Shown piece after piece: positions 26,346 to 35,620 of a stretch of 64,000 nucleotides of DNA (its first letter is position 1; the number at the start of each line of letters is the position of its first letter). The stretch comes from Anaerolineaceae bacterium (GTDB lineage: Bacteria > Chloroflexota > Anaerolineae > Anaerolineales > Anaerolineaceae): positions 62,001 through 126,000 of the forward strand of contig JAENZI010000009.1 in NCBI GenBank assembly GCA_016841365.1, in the 5' to 3' direction. The notes beneath the pieces were generated by a model, which worked only from the letters and a program-made list of their open reading frames with translations, was not told where the DNA came from and searched no databases. The position numbers were made by a program, and so were the translations under genes.

Positions 26346-26837
26346 ATGAATGCAAAAACCCTCATCATCGGGTATGGAAATGCCGATCGTCAGGATGACG
26401 GCGTTGGTTGGCATATCCTCAAGAACCTGGCTGAAAGGCTTGGTGAATCCGTTCCAGATGACCCGGGAGCGTCAATCGAGGTTGAAACAGACCTGGTGGA
26501 TTTGACATTCATTTTGCAGATCTTCCCTGAACTTGCAGAAACCATTTCGCATTATGAACGGGTTTGTTTCGTAGATGCTCACACCTCTGATATCCCTGCG
26601 GAAATTCAGTGGATTGCGTTAGAACCCGCTTATGAGAAATCCCCCCTCACCCATCACATGTCTCCAAAAACCGTTCTTTCGATCTGTTCAACGATCTACA
26701 ATCAGGTGCCAGAAACCATACTTGTCTCTGTGCGCGGGTACCAATTCCAATTCGAACGCGACTTAAGCGCTAAGACGCATGCCCTGGCTGAAGTCGCTGA
26801 AAAACGCATTTGGGAATGGATCAATTTATCAAATTGA
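26346..26837 (+). CDS. hoxW: Hydrogenase maturation endopeptidase
   Basis: Member of the HyaD/HybD/HoxW family that cleaves the C-terminal extension of the large subunit after nickel insertion. The N-terminus TLIIGYGNADRQDDGVGWHIL contains the family's G(I/Y)GN signature and the first metal ligand (the Glu/Asp of xDDGVG). An FVDAHTSDIP segment supplies a second, and LTHHMSPKTVL the expected histidine region. I prefer the ATG at 26346, giving 163 residues with AGGAATATGTG before it; an upstream in-frame TTG is unlikely. It follows the large subunit directly, which identifies its substrate. Confidence 0.88.
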   Translation: MNAKTLIIGYGNADRQDDGVGWHILKNLAERLGESVPDDPGASIEVETDLVDLTFILQIFPELAETISHYERVCFVDAHTSDIPAEIQWIALEPAYEKSPLTHHMSPKTVLSICSTIYNQVPETILVSVRGYQFQFERDLSAKTHALAEVAEKRIWEWINLSN

Positions 26838-26841
26838 GCGC

Positions 26842-26855
26842 GTGACTGATGTCAC
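26842..26855. promoter_or_regulatory. Crp/Fnr-like palindrome GTGAC-N4-GTCAC
   Basis: A perfect five-base inverted repeat. In its flanking context it reads CGTGA-CTGATG-TCACA, one base from the Crp-family consensus TGTGA-N6-TCACA. It lies between the maturation protease and the cNMP-domain gene, about 100 bases before the latter, and may serve the cNMP gene and the hyp genes. Confidence 0.4.
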
Positions 26856-26952
26856 ACACGCATAATGACATATAACAATTCATTTTTTAGGTGTCAACAA
26901 GTATCTTTAAACTGATCATCTACTCAATGGAAATGTTGGCAAAGGTTGACCA

Positions 26953-27435
26953 ATGCTTAATCAAGCAGACATAACCGCAACAATTAAATCCATCCCATGG
27001 TTCCTGGAGCTTTCAACCGAGAGCCGCCAGCGCTTATCAGAAATTGCACAAATCCAATCCTTTGAAAAAGGTGAGGTCATCTTTTCTGAGGGTGAACAGC
27101 ATTCTTTCATCTATGTCATCCTTGATGGACAGGTCTGTATCGAGAGCTTTGTACCTGGGAGGGGTTCGCTGCCAATTTTTACAGCTGAATCGCTTGATGT
27201 GATTGGTTGGTCAAGCCTTACGCCTGTCGTCAGGCAGAAAACGGGTACCGCCCGAGTGATTGAAAGAACCACTGTATTAAGTTTCAACGCAGATGAACTA
27301 ATGGCATTATGTGAATCCGATTGCGAATTAGGTTTCATCATCATGCGCCGCCTGGCAAACATCGTTGCCTCCCGCATGCTCAATCACCGCCTGCACCTGT
27401 TGGGGCTGATCTCCTGCCAGGACAAAAAATCCTAA
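26953..27435 (+). CDS. Cyclic-nucleotide-binding-fold protein without HTH
   Basis: A 160-residue protein comprising one cNMP-binding beta-roll. Landmarks are IPWFLELSTESRQRLSEIAQIQSFEKGEVIFSEGE-type sequence, FIYVILDGQVCIE and SLDVIGWSSL, followed by a C-helix (SDCELGFIIMRRLANIVASRML). The protein ends about 20 residues after that helix, so the DNA-binding domain of Crp/Fnr proteins is missing. The usual phosphate-binding arginine of the cassette is not evident, so the ligand is uncertain. It stands between the hydrogenase operon and hypA, which suggests a sensory or accessory role in hydrogenase function. Confidence 0.75.
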   Translation: MLNQADITATIKSIPWFLELSTESRQRLSEIAQIQSFEKGEVIFSEGEQHSFIYVILDGQVCIESFVPGRGSLPIFTAESLDVIGWSSLTPVVRQKTGTARVIERTTVLSFNADELMALCESDCELGFIIMRRLANIVASRMLNHRLHLLGLISCQDKKS

Positions 27436-27473
27436 ACCTACAATTTTTATCATAAAAGGTCTATAATCAAGCA

Positions 27474-27818
27474 ATGCATGAGCTCTCAGTGACAGAAAGT
27501 GTGCTTGAGATTGCCTGCAAGCACGCTGAAAAAGCACAGGCAAAAAAAGTGACCGATATCTACCTGGTGATCGGACGCCTGTCCAGCATTGTAGATGATT
27601 CCGTGAGCTTTTATTGGGAGATGATCAGTAAGAATACGGTTTGTGAAGATGCAAAACTGCATTTTAAACGCATCCCCGCAAAACTATTATGTCTGCAGTG
27701 CAGCCATGAATACATTCTGGATGATGAGCTGACGCCATGCCCGAATTGCGGCAGCGCCAGGGTCAAAGTCATCTCAGGAAACGAATTTAATTTAGACAGT
27801 ATCGAAATACAAAGGTAA
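27474..27818 (+). CDS. hypA: Hydrogenase nickel chaperone HypA
   Basis: A 114-residue nickel-insertion protein that works with HypB. The N-terminal MHEL motif supplies the nickel-binding His2. The zinc domain has CLQCSHEY and CPNCG. It starts the hypABFCDE run and is followed four bases later by hypB. Length and motifs are canonical. Confidence 0.96.
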   Translation: MHELSVTESVLEIACKHAEKAQAKKVTDIYLVIGRLSSIVDDSVSFYWEMISKNTVCEDAKLHFKRIPAKLLCLQCSHEYILDDELTPCPNCGSARVKVISGNEFNLDSIEIQR

Positions 27819-27821
27819 AAA

Positions 27822-28490
27822 ATGAGTGAAAACCGGATAAAAATCGTTGAAAAAGTTATGAATGCAAATGACCGCATCGCCAGCCAAAACCGGCAGCGCT
27901 TTGATGCGTCAAACACTTACTCAATTAATTTGATGGCTTCGCCTGGCGCCGGAAAGACAAGCTTTATTCTCGCCACCATCCACGCGCTGATAGATCAGGG
28001 TGTGCAAATTGGGGTAATTGAAGGCGATACCGCCCCTGTCACAATCGATTCAGATAAGATCGCCGCTGCCGGCATGCCCGCCATCCAGGTCAACACCGGC
28101 GGTCAATGTCACCTGGATGCGCCCATGATTGAAGGCGCACTGGACCAATTGCCCCTTGATGAGATTGATCTTTTAGTTGTGGAGAATGTCGGCAACCTGA
28201 TCTGCCCTGCCGCCTTCGAACTCGGCACACATAGCAAGATTGTCATCGCCAGCATCCCAGAAGGCGATGATAAGCCGTATAAATACCCGAACATTTACCG
28301 GGGATTGGACGTCTTGATTATCAACAAGATCGACTTGCTGCCATACATTGATTTTGATATGGACTATTTCCGTCAAGGCGTTGAGATCCTCAATCCTGGT
28401 TTGGTAACCTTCCCGGTCTCGTGTAAAACGGGAGAGGGAATCCAGGATTGGTTAACATGGCTGACCAAAAGGCTGCCGGTTAAAAAATAA
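27822..28490 (+). CDS. hypB: Hydrogenase nickel-incorporation GTPase HypB
   Basis: A SIMIBI-class GTPase of 222 residues that drives nickel delivery with HypA. The P-loop is MASPGAGKTSF, the switch region EGDTAPVTIDS, and the base-recognition motif NKIDLL. The GGQCHLDAPMI segment supplies the conserved metal-site Cys and His. It has neither the N-terminal CxxCGC high-affinity nickel site of E. coli nor a His-rich stretch, so nickel storage is not expected. It lies in the hyp operon between hypA and hypF. Confidence 0.96.
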   Translation: MSENRIKIVEKVMNANDRIASQNRQRFDASNTYSINLMASPGAGKTSFILATIHALIDQGVQIGVIEGDTAPVTIDSDKIAAAGMPAIQVNTGGQCHLDAPMIEGALDQLPLDEIDLLVVENVGNLICPAAFELGTHSKIVIASIPEGDDKPYKYPNIYRGLDVLIINKIDLLPYIDFDMDYFRQGVEILNPGLVTFPVSCKTGEGIQDWLTWLTKRLPVKK

Positions 28491-28497
28491 CCCATTG

Positions 28498-30792
28498 ATG
28501 TCTTTACAAACCTATCATATCCACATTAACGGCATAGTCCAGGGGGTCGGGTTCAGGCCGTTTATCTATAACCTGGCACTTGCGCATCATCTTAAGGGAT
28601 GGGTGCGCAATTCTGCCAACGGTGTGGACATTGAGATCACGACGGATCAGAACACATTAGAAAAGGTTGTTAACCAAATTCAGAACGCTGCACCGCCATT
28701 GGCGCAGATCGACTCCATCACAACTGAAAAAATTAATCACCAATCCTTTGATGCCTTTAACATCGTTGAAAGCAAAAACAAAGCTTCCGATTTCATCCCG
28801 ATTTCGCCCGATGTAGCAATCTGCAGTCAGTGCCAACAAGAACTATTTGATCCACAAGACAGACGTTTTCGGTATCCCTTCATCAATTGCACCAATTGCG
28901 GCCCCCGTTTCTCAATCATCAAAGATATTCCCTACGACCGTCCATTGACCACCATGGCAGGATTTGAGATGTGCCCGGACTGCCGTTTAGAATACGAGGA
29001 CCCGACCGACCGTCGCTTTCATGCTCAACCGGTGGCATGTCCAGTCTGCGGTCCCCAGGTTTGGCTGGAAGACAGCGCCGGGCAAAACCTAGCTGAAAAA
29101 GAGGAAGCCTTTAGAAAAGCCAGGCAAATGCTCGCTGACGGCAAAATCTTAGCCATCAAAGGCCTGGGAGGGTTCCACCTGGCGTGTGACGCGGCTAACG
29201 CTGAGGCAGTGGACACACTCCGACAGCGTAAAAATCGCCCCGCAAAACCCTTTGCTCTGATGGCTTATGACTTGGATTCTATCGCAAATTTCGTCCAAAT
29301 GACTGCCGCAGCAGAAAAACTGCTGACAAGCCCGCAAGCGCCGATTGTCCTCATGCCCAAGAAGAGCAACATTTTGCTTGCTGATTCTGTTGCACCTAGC
29401 CAGGCGAACTTGGGGTTCATGCTCCCGTACACGCCTCTTCACCTGCTATTGCTGGAACCCGAGCCCGGCTACCCATCCGCGCTGGTGATGACCAGCGGCA
29501 ATCTTTCCGAAGAGCCCGTCCTGCATGAAGACCAGGCGGCAAGAGAAAAGCTGGCGCCGATTGTCGATGGTTTCCTGATGCACGATCGGCCCATTCATCG
29601 CCGGATAGATGATTCAGTCTATGCTATCGTCATGGATGAGCCTTACCCCGTGCGGCGTGCTCGTGGTTACGCACCTAACCCAATCCGTCTGACCGAGGCA
29701 CTACCTCAGATCTTAGCTGTCGGCCCTCAAATGAAGAACACCTTTTGCCTGACACGCGACAAATACGCCTTTATCAGCCATCACATCGGAGAGATGGACA
29801 ACTGGGAAACCTTCAGTGACTACAAAAAGGCCGTGCGCGATTATGAGGATCTTTTCCGCATCCATCCACAGGCGGTCGGTTACGATTTGCACCCGGATTA
29901 TGTTTCCACCGCTTACGCACTTGAACGCGCTTCAGCAGAGGGCTTGCCGCGTTATGCCATTCAACATCATCACGCCCATCTTGCGGCTGTGATGATCGAA
30001 AATGGGCTCTCATCTGCTCAAAACGTTGCCGGTTTGATTTTTGACGGAACGGGATATGGCCCTGACGGCACAATTTGGGGCGGTGAAGTCCTCATCGGCA
30101 ATTGCTATCAGGTATCACGATTTGCGCACCTCAAAGCTGTGCCCCTGCCCGGCGGTGATGCTGCGATTCGCAAGCCCTCCCGCATGGCATTGAGCACCCT
30201 TTGGGCTTACGATTTACCCTGGGAAGATGACCTCGCCCCTGTGCAAGCACTTACAGAGACGGAATTGTTGGTGCTGAAAAACCAGCTCGAAAAGGGCATC
30301 AATGCCCCGCTTACATCCAGTATGGGCAGGCTGTTTGATTCCATCGCAGCGCTGATCGGTGTCAGACAATCCATTTCGTACGAGGCGCAGGCTGCCATCG
30401 AACTCGAAGCGCTGGCTGACAAAAACGAGTTGGGGTATTATGCATGGCAGATGGATAGTGACCGGATCAATATCAAACCCATGCTCACGGCAATTCTGGC
30501 AGATATCAAGCATCATGAGACAGCGCCGGTCATTTCTGCTCGATTTCACAACACGCTCGCACTGATGTCGCTTGAAATTGCCAAAGCAGTAAATCAGCAG
30601 CATCAGATCGATCAGATCGTTCTCTCTGGTGGTGTATGGCAAAACCAATTGCTGCTTGAGAAAACATATCAAATTATGGAAGAGCATGGATTCCATCCTC
30701 TGATCCACAGGCAGTTGCCGCCCAATGATGGCTGCGTTGCCTTTGGACAGGCGATGGTCACGGCTTATCGGTATATGAAAGACAAGGAGTAA
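28498..30792 (+). CDS. hypF: Carbamoyltransferase HypF
   Basis: A 764-residue enzyme that uses carbamoyl phosphate and ATP to carbamoylate the C-terminal cysteine of HypE, the source of the cyanide ligands of the [NiFe] site. Domains in order: acylphosphatase-like (GIVQGVGFRPFIYNLA, 1-95); two zinc fingers (CSQCQQELFDP, CTNCGPRFS, CPDC, CPVCGP); YrdC-like (about 200-385); and Kae1-like with HHHAHLAAVMIE and FDGTGYGPDG. The start is the ATG at 28498; the preceding TTG is less likely. Confidence 0.96.
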   Translation: MSLQTYHIHINGIVQGVGFRPFIYNLALAHHLKGWVRNSANGVDIEITTDQNTLEKVVNQIQNAAPPLAQIDSITTEKINHQSFDAFNIVESKNKASDFIPISPDVAICSQCQQELFDPQDRRFRYPFINCTNCGPRFSIIKDIPYDRPLTTMAGFEMCPDCRLEYEDPTDRRFHAQPVACPVCGPQVWLEDSAGQNLAEKEEAFRKARQMLADGKILAIKGLGGFHLACDAANAEAVDTLRQRKNRPAKPFALMAYDLDSIANFVQMTAAAEKLLTSPQAPIVLMPKKSNILLADSVAPSQANLGFMLPYTPLHLLLLEPEPGYPSALVMTSGNLSEEPVLHEDQAAREKLAPIVDGFLMHDRPIHRRIDDSVYAIVMDEPYPVRRARGYAPNPIRLTEALPQILAVGPQMKNTFCLTRDKYAFISHHIGEMDNWETFSDYKKAVRDYEDLFRIHPQAVGYDLHPDYVSTAYALERASAEGLPRYAIQHHHAHLAAVMIENGLSSAQNVAGLIFDGTGYGPDGTIWGGEVLIGNCYQVSRFAHLKAVPLPGGDAAIRKPSRMALSTLWAYDLPWEDDLAPVQALTETELLVLKNQLEKGINAPLTSSMGRLFDSIAALIGVRQSISYEAQAAIELEALADKNELGYYAWQMDSDRINIKPMLTAILADIKHHETAPVISARFHNTLALMSLEIAKAVNQQHQIDQIVLSGGVWQNQLLLEKTYQIMEEHGFHPLIHRQLPPNDGCVAFGQAMVTAYRYMKDKE

Positions 30793-30798
30793 CATTCT

Positions 30799-31056
30799 AT
30801 GTGTTTAGGAATCCCTGGAAAAATTTTATCCATATATGAAGACCATGGGACAAAAATGGCCAAAATCGATTTTGGCGGTGTGACCCGTGAAGCCTGTATT
30901 GAAGTGATACCCGAAGCTGAACCAGGGAAATGGACCATCGTTCATGCAGGATTTGCGTTGAATTTACTGAGTGAGGAAGAGGCGCAAGAGACGCTGCAGA
31001 TCCTGCAAGAAATGTCCGATCTGGCTGACCAGGCAGATTTACAGCAAGAGGAATAA
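30799..31056 (+). CDS. hypC: Hydrogenase assembly chaperone HypC
   Basis: An 85-residue chaperone that binds HypD and the immature large subunit while the Fe(CN)2CO group is built and delivered. The N-terminal MCLGIPGKI motif with the essential Cys2 is intact, and [27 protein letters not shown] matches the family core. It lies six bases after hypF and directly before hypD. Confidence 0.96.
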   Translation: MCLGIPGKILSIYEDHGTKMAKIDFGGVTREACIEVIPEAEPGKWTIVHAGFALNLLSEEEAQETLQILQEMSDLADQADLQQEE

Positions 31057-31057
31057 T

Positions 31058-32158
31058 TTGACTAATAATAATTTTCTCGATGGCTATCGCGATGCGAAGC
31101 TTGTAAAGGGGATCATCAAACAAATCCATCAACGTGTCACGCAACCGTGGGCCTTGATGGAAATTTGCGGTGGTCAAACGCATGCGATCATGCAATATGG
31201 GCTGGATCAGCTCCTCCCGCAGGAAATCGAACTTGTACACGGCCCTGGCTGCCCGGTTTGTGTCACCTCTTTAGAGTTGATCGATCAAGCGCTGTGGATC
31301 GCACGTCAACCAAATGTGATCCTCACCTCCTTTGGAGACATGCTGCGTGTGCCCGGGTCTGATGGCGATCTTTTCTCAGTTAGGGCAAGCGGCGGGAAAG
31401 TTCGAGTCGTCTACTCCCCGTTAGATGCCGTCAAGATCGCCAGCGAAAACCCGGATAAAGAAGTGGTTTTCTTTGCGATCGGCTTTGAAACCACGGCACC
31501 AGCCAATGCGATGGCTGTCCTCCAGGCCCAAAAAATGAATTTGCAGAATTTTTCGATTCTGCCAGCCAATGTGCTGGTTCCGCCAGCCATGCACACCATC
31601 CTTGCCAATCCGCACAACCGCATCCAGGGGTTCCTTGCTGCAGGGCATGTCTGCGCTGTGATGGGATATTGGGAATATCCGCCCATTACCGAAAAATATC
31701 ACACGCCAATTGTCGTGACTGGCTTTGAACCGTTGGACCTTTTAAACGGCATTCTCAAGACCGTCATCCAGCTCGAAGAAGGACGTTGTGAGGTTGAGAA
31801 TGCTTATCCTCGTGTCGTCACCTACCAGGGTAACCAAACAGCACAAAAAATGATCAACCAGGTGTTTGAACCCGTCGATCGCAACTGGCGCGGCATTGGC
31901 CGCATCGCACAGAGCGGCTACGGCTTAAGGGATGCATACCAGCAATTTGATGCCTCCCATCGGTTCCAGTCCTCCAATATTCGGACTGAGGAATCCAATA
32001 TCTGCATCGCCGGGCAAGTGCTGCAAGGGCTTAAAAAACCCTTCGAATGTCCAGCTTTCGGCGTTCAGTGTACACCTCAAACCCCGTTAGGCGCACCGAT
32101 GGTTTCATCAGAAGGCGCTTGTGCGGCTTATTACCGTTATGGCAGGAAGGGAAAATGA
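31058..32158 (+). CDS. hypD: Hydrogenase iron-cofactor scaffold HypD
   Basis: A 366-residue [4Fe-4S] protein that assembles the Fe(CN)2CO unit. Signature motifs are [45 protein letters not shown] and a C-terminal segment with [33 protein letters not shown] chose TTG at 31058, which follows the hypC stop after one base and has an AAGAGGAAT ribosome site; the upstream open frame overlaps hypC. It overlaps hypE by four bases. Confidence 0.95.
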   Translation: MTNNNFLDGYRDAKLVKGIIKQIHQRVTQPWALMEICGGQTHAIMQYGLDQLLPQEIELVHGPGCPVCVTSLELIDQALWIARQPNVILTSFGDMLRVPGSDGDLFSVRASGGKVRVVYSPLDAVKIASENPDKEVVFFAIGFETTAPANAMAVLQAQKMNLQNFSILPANVLVPPAMHTILANPHNRIQGFLAAGHVCAVMGYWEYPPITEKYHTPIVVTGFEPLDLLNGILKTVIQLEEGRCEVENAYPRVVTYQGNQTAQKMINQVFEPVDRNWRGIGRIAQSGYGLRDAYQQFDASHRFQSSNIRTEESNICIAGQVLQGLKKPFECPAFGVQCTPQTPLGAPMVSSEGACAAYYRYGRKGK

Positions 32159-33231
32159 CACAAGAAAACACTGATCCACTCGCCATGCAAGGGCCGGTCT
32201 GCCCCATCCCCCACCAGCACACGGATGCCATTGTCATCGGGCATGGCAGCGGCGGGCAAATGACGCGAGATTTGATCCATAATCTCTTCCAGAGCAAGAT
32301 CGGGAATGAATATTTAGCCCAGGGTAATGATGCTGCACGAATTTCACTTGAGAACCAAAATGGTGACATCGCCATCTCAACCGATTCGCACGTTGTTTCC
32401 CCCATCTTCTATCCGGGAGGCGATATCGGCCGGCTTTCAGTATGCGGTACGGTCAACGATGTGGCCATGTTAGGCGCGATCCCCCAATACTTGACAGCCG
32501 GATTTATTTTAGAAGAAGGCTTTCCGATTGAAGATCTTGATCGCATCATCGCTTCAATTGCAGAAGCCTGCCGTGAAGCGGGTGTTCTGATCGTCGCAGG
32601 AGACACGAAGGTTGTCGAAAAAGGCAGCGCAGACGGCATTTTTATCAACACTGCGGGGTTTGGCGTGATTCCTCCCAACCGTCAGATCGGCGGTCAGCAT
32701 GCACAGCCTGGCGATATTGTGATCATTTCAGGGACGCTGGGCGACCACGGGATCGCCATTTTGCAGGCTCGCGGCGACCTCGGGTTTGAATCGGACATCC
32801 AAACGGATGTTGCTCCCCTCAATCACCTGATCAACGACTTGCTCGAGGCTGTACCGGATGTGCACGTTTTGCGCGACCCAACACGCGGCGGGCTGGCCAC
32901 GACACTCAATGAAATCGCCTGCCAGAGTCAGGTCAGCATCTCGATCGATGAGGATGCCGTACCTATTAAACCAGTTGTGAGAACCGCCTGCGAAATGCTC
33001 GGTTTCGACCCCCTGTATATTGCCAATGAAGGCAAACTGATTGTGATTTTGCCAGAAGACCAAAGCGAAAAGGCTTTAAACGTAATCCGGCAATCCCCTT
33101 ACGGGTCAATGGCTACGCGAATAGGCCGTGTTTCTGGAGACGATCCGGGTCGTGTATTGCTAAAAACATCCTATGGCACCACGCGCCTGCTTGACATGCT
33201 CTCCGGTGAAATCCTGCCGCGCATCTGCTGA
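32155..33231 (+). CDS. hypE: Hydrogenase thiocyanate-forming protein HypE
   Basis: A 358-residue PurM-type ATPase that dehydrates the carbamoyl group placed by HypF to thiocyanate. It has [13 protein letters not shown], a [13 protein letters not shown] segment, GDTKVVEKG and [15 protein letters not shown]. The protein ends in LPRIC, supplying the essential C-terminal cysteine of the PRxC motif. The start is set by the ATGA overlap with hypD. It completes the hypABFCDE set, so all known CN-ligand and nickel steps are encoded locally. Confidence 0.96.
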   Translation: MTQENTDPLAMQGPVCPIPHQHTDAIVIGHGSGGQMTRDLIHNLFQSKIGNEYLAQGNDAARISLENQNGDIAISTDSHVVSPIFYPGGDIGRLSVCGTVNDVAMLGAIPQYLTAGFILEEGFPIEDLDRIIASIAEACREAGVLIVAGDTKVVEKGSADGIFINTAGFGVIPPNRQIGGQHAQPGDIVIISGTLGDHGIAILQARGDLGFESDIQTDVAPLNHLINDLLEAVPDVHVLRDPTRGGLATTLNEIACQSQVSISIDEDAVPIKPVVRTACEMLGFDPLYIANEGKLIVILPEDQSEKALNVIRQSPYGSMATRIGRVSGDDPGRVLLKTSYGTTRLLDMLSGEILPRIC

Positions 33232-33300
33232 CGGCTTGACCATTCAGCACACTTCCTAATATACTTATCATCGTTAATAAGCAATAGAAAAAGGACGATA

Positions 33301-34101
33301 ATGAAAATAGAATATCAAGAAACATCCAGTGATTTAATGACACGCATCAACATCCACGACGCATTTGGCGCACGTGATATCGATAAATGGATGCTGGAAG
33401 TTCTCCCGCTCGAACAAAATATGGCCATTCTCGACATTGGCTGTGGTGCTGGCAAACAATGTTTCTCATACTTAGCCCATCTGAATGGCAAAGCTGAGAT
33501 CACCGGCGCAGATGTCTCTAAAGAGCTGCTGGCAAAAGCCAAAGAGGAAAATGCGAAATTGGGTGATCGGGTCACTTTTCAAACCCTCAATTTCAATCAA
33601 GAATTTTCCTTCCCGTATGAAACTTTCGATTTGGTTTCTTGCTCATTCGCCATCTATTACGCCGAAGACATCCCCTTTACCATCTCTGAAATGCACCGCG
33701 TACTGAAACCAGGTGGATACCTGTTCACAACCGGCCCAATGCCCGAAAACAAGCAGATGTTTTATGACATCATCACAGAAGCAACCGGAAAAGAAATCCC
33801 CCCAATGCCTGGCAGTTCACGCTATGCGTCAGAAATTCTCGAAACAATCAAATCAACTTTCTCGGATGTCAACGTCCACATCTTCGAAAACCCGCTCACA
33901 TTTCCTACTGTAGAGCCATTCCTGGCATACACCCGTGCATCACTTTCCGAAGACCGTCTGCTCTGGAACACGTTCTTCAAAACCAAAGAGGATTTTGAAT
34001 CGGTGATGGATCAGATCAAACAGGTGGCTGAAACATGGTTTGAAAGGGATGGTAAATTAGTGATGATCAAAGTCGTTGGTGGTTTCCTCGCAAAGAAATA
34101 G
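33301..34101 (+). CDS. Class I SAM-dependent methyltransferase
   Basis: A 266-residue methyltransferase with motif I ILDIGCGAGKQCF, motif II region TGADVSKELLAKAKEE, and a post-motif CSFAIYYAEDIPFTISEMHRVLKPGGYLFTTG, as in UbiE/COQ5-like methyltransferases. The C-terminal third is not recognised. It lies six bases upstream of a LmbE-type deacetylase gene and 70 bases behind hypE on the same strand. An AAAAAGGACGATA ribosome site precedes the ATG. The substrate is unknown; the pairing suggests modification of a sugar-containing small molecule. Confidence 0.75.
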   Translation: MKIEYQETSSDLMTRINIHDAFGARDIDKWMLEVLPLEQNMAILDIGCGAGKQCFSYLAHLNGKAEITGADVSKELLAKAKEENAKLGDRVTFQTLNFNQEFSFPYETFDLVSCSFAIYYAEDIPFTISEMHRVLKPGGYLFTTGPMPENKQMFYDIITEATGKEIPPMPGSSRYASEILETIKSTFSDVNVHIFENPLTFPTVEPFLAYTRASLSEDRLLWNTFFKTKEDFESVMDQIKQVAETWFERDGKLVMIKVVGGFLAKK

Positions 34102-34107
34102 GTAAAC

Positions 34108-34761
34108 ATGAATCACAATATGACCTTTTTTGGTGAGTCGGTGTGTTTCATCGGCGCCCATCCTGATGACATTGAATTGGGATGCGGTGCCTTGATTGCC
34201 GATATCGTCGATCAGACCAATGTGATCTGCCTGACCTTATCCGACAACCAGAAAAATCCAGAGCTTCAAAACCTTGTGGAAGAACATCAAGCCAGCATGT
34301 CCATTTTGGGCGTCAAACCTGAAAATGTCCTCCTGCATGATTTCACCACCCGCCGTTTTCAGGCAGCCCGTCAAGAAATTCTTGAGGTATTACTCGATAT
34401 CAAAAAGAAATACCACCCTGAAGTTGTCTTTGTTCACACCTCACAGGACATCCACCAGGATCATCAAACCGCCACACAAGAAGCCCTCAGAGCCTTCCGC
34501 GGCACCACCCTGTTAGGGTTTGATGTATTACGGTCCAGCTATGGCTTCTTCCCCGATTTTCTTGTTGAAGTTTCAGAAGAGGGCGTCAGAAGAAAAGTTG
34601 AGGCACTCAAAGCCTATACAACATATGCCGACAAATATTATTTTGACGAAGATATTATCCACTCAACAGCCATTCGGCATGGGGCGCTAGCAGAAAGGCC
34701 ATTTGCAGAAGGCTTTGACATCTTGCGAATCGTCGGTCAATTTGGTGATAAAGAGTATTAA
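34108..34761 (+). CDS. LmbE/PIG-L family zinc deacetylase
   Basis: A 217-residue metal-dependent deacetylase. The AHPDD motif is seen as FIGAHPDDIELGCGA near residues 12-25, with the partner histidine in HTSQDIHQDHQTA. The family removes N-acetyl groups from GlcNAc-linked small molecules (MshB, BshB) or lipids. No bacillithiol or mycothiol synthesis genes are in view, so the substrate is unknown. It is translationally close to the preceding methyltransferase and is followed by a strong terminator. Confidence 0.8.
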   Translation: MNHNMTFFGESVCFIGAHPDDIELGCGALIADIVDQTNVICLTLSDNQKNPELQNLVEEHQASMSILGVKPENVLLHDFTTRRFQAARQEILEVLLDIKKKYHPEVVFVHTSQDIHQDHQTATQEALRAFRGTTLLGFDVLRSSYGFFPDFLVEVSEEGVRRKVEALKAYTTYADKYYFDEDIIHSTAIRHGALAERPFAEGFDILRIVGQFGDKEY

Positions 34762-34778
34762 TAAAATTGGGTTAAAAA

Positions 34779-34809
34779 GCGACGGCTGCGAAAATCGCAG
34801 CCGTTTTTT
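34779..34809 (+). terminator. Rho-independent terminator
   Basis: Nine-base-pair stem CGGCTGCGA-aaa-TCGCAGCCG followed by six T residues, directly after the LmbE-type gene. Strong and well placed; convergent with the minus-strand Rieske gene. Confidence 0.9.
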
Positions 34810-34830
34810 GTTGACATTTCCGATTGATCG

Positions 34831-35151
34831 TTATTCCTCAACCCCGATCTCAACCATGCCATTATTGACTCTAACAGGATAGGAACGAACGTCCTGCACT
34901 GCTGGCAGGGTTAAGACTTCGCCATTACGGATGTCAAAACGTGCGCCATGGCGCGGGCAAATGATCTGATGATCCTCCACATCGCCATCACCCAGTGGGC
35001 CGTCATCATGGGTGCAGACATCTGCAATCGCATAATACGATCCATCAACATTCAAAATCACCACCGGGTCGTCATCCAATTCGATGAATAAGCGCTCACC
35101 AGGCGGCAAATCTTCTATGGCACAAATCGGATAAAAAGTCACTTCTTTCAT
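34831..35151 (-). CDS. Rieske-type [2Fe-2S] ferredoxin
   Basis: A 106-residue soluble Rieske protein. Ligand motifs are C-x-H in VCTHDDGPLG and C-x2-H in CPRHGARFD, and the domain fills the protein. Such small proteins act as electron carriers for oxygenases or reductases. It lies downstream of the suf genes on the same strand, behind a terminator-bounded small gene, so it may be a Suf client rather than a Suf component. The partner enzyme is unknown. Confidence 0.88.
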   Translation of the reverse strand: MKEVTFYPICAIEDLPPGERLFIELDDDPVVILNVDGSYYAIADVCTHDDGPLGDGDVEDHQIICPRHGARFDIRNGEVLTLPAVQDVRSYPVRVNNGMVEIGVEE

Positions 35152-35164
35152 CGATCCTTTTTCA

Positions 35165-35194
35165 CAAAAAAGATGGGCACATTGTGCCCATCTT
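35165..35194 (-). terminator. Rho-independent terminator
   Basis: An eleven-base-pair stem AAGATGGGCAC/GTGCCCATCTT with a three-base loop, followed on the minus strand by a run of T. It lies between the 97-residue unknown gene and the Rieske gene, separating their transcripts. Confidence 0.88.
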
Positions 35195-35211
35195 GATCGT
35201 CATCTCAAGAA

Positions 35212-35505
35212 TTATTTCATCTGATAGCCGGTTGGGCGTTCAGAATCTCTTTTCGCAGGCCTGATCATGCTCGAATCGTACTGAAACCACAAGATATGAT
35301 CCGGCACCATCCAACCATCGGTTAAATAAACATTGGTGCGGAACTGAACCGCAATCATCTTTCCATCTACTTGAACAACAATCCCCCTGACCCAATCTCG
35401 AATTCGGTCGCCATTCTTCTCATGGTCGCAATAAACCTCGACTGGATCACCGACCTGGTATGAGCTATCTTCTACTGGTGGCCGCATAAATGGTGATCTC
35501 GCCAT
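35212..35505 (-). CDS. Small protein of unknown function (SH3/Tudor-like beta fold suspected)
   Basis: A 97-residue soluble protein I do not recognise. It has a short leader (MARSPFMRPP) and then a beta-rich core. VGDPVEVYCDHEKNGDRIRDWVRGIVVQVDGKMIAVQFRTNVYLTDGWMVPDHILWFQ looks like an SH3 or Tudor-type barrel with KOW-like spacing; I infer this from hydrophobic alternation only. It has a good ribosome site (CAGGAGGATT) and its own terminator downstream, so expression is credible. It lies between sufD and the Rieske gene. Confidence 0.6.
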   Translation of the reverse strand: MARSPFMRPPVEDSSYQVGDPVEVYCDHEKNGDRIRDWVRGIVVQVDGKMIAVQFRTNVYLTDGWMVPDHILWFQYDSSMIRPAKRDSERPTGYQMK

Positions 35506-35620
35506 TAATCCTCCTGAATCAATAAAACCTTTGATTAATCAATAAATTTTAACCTAATGCATCTATTGTAGCAGATATGAGTGTTAATTACTATAAATAT
35601 CACGTATGAAAAACAATTCT

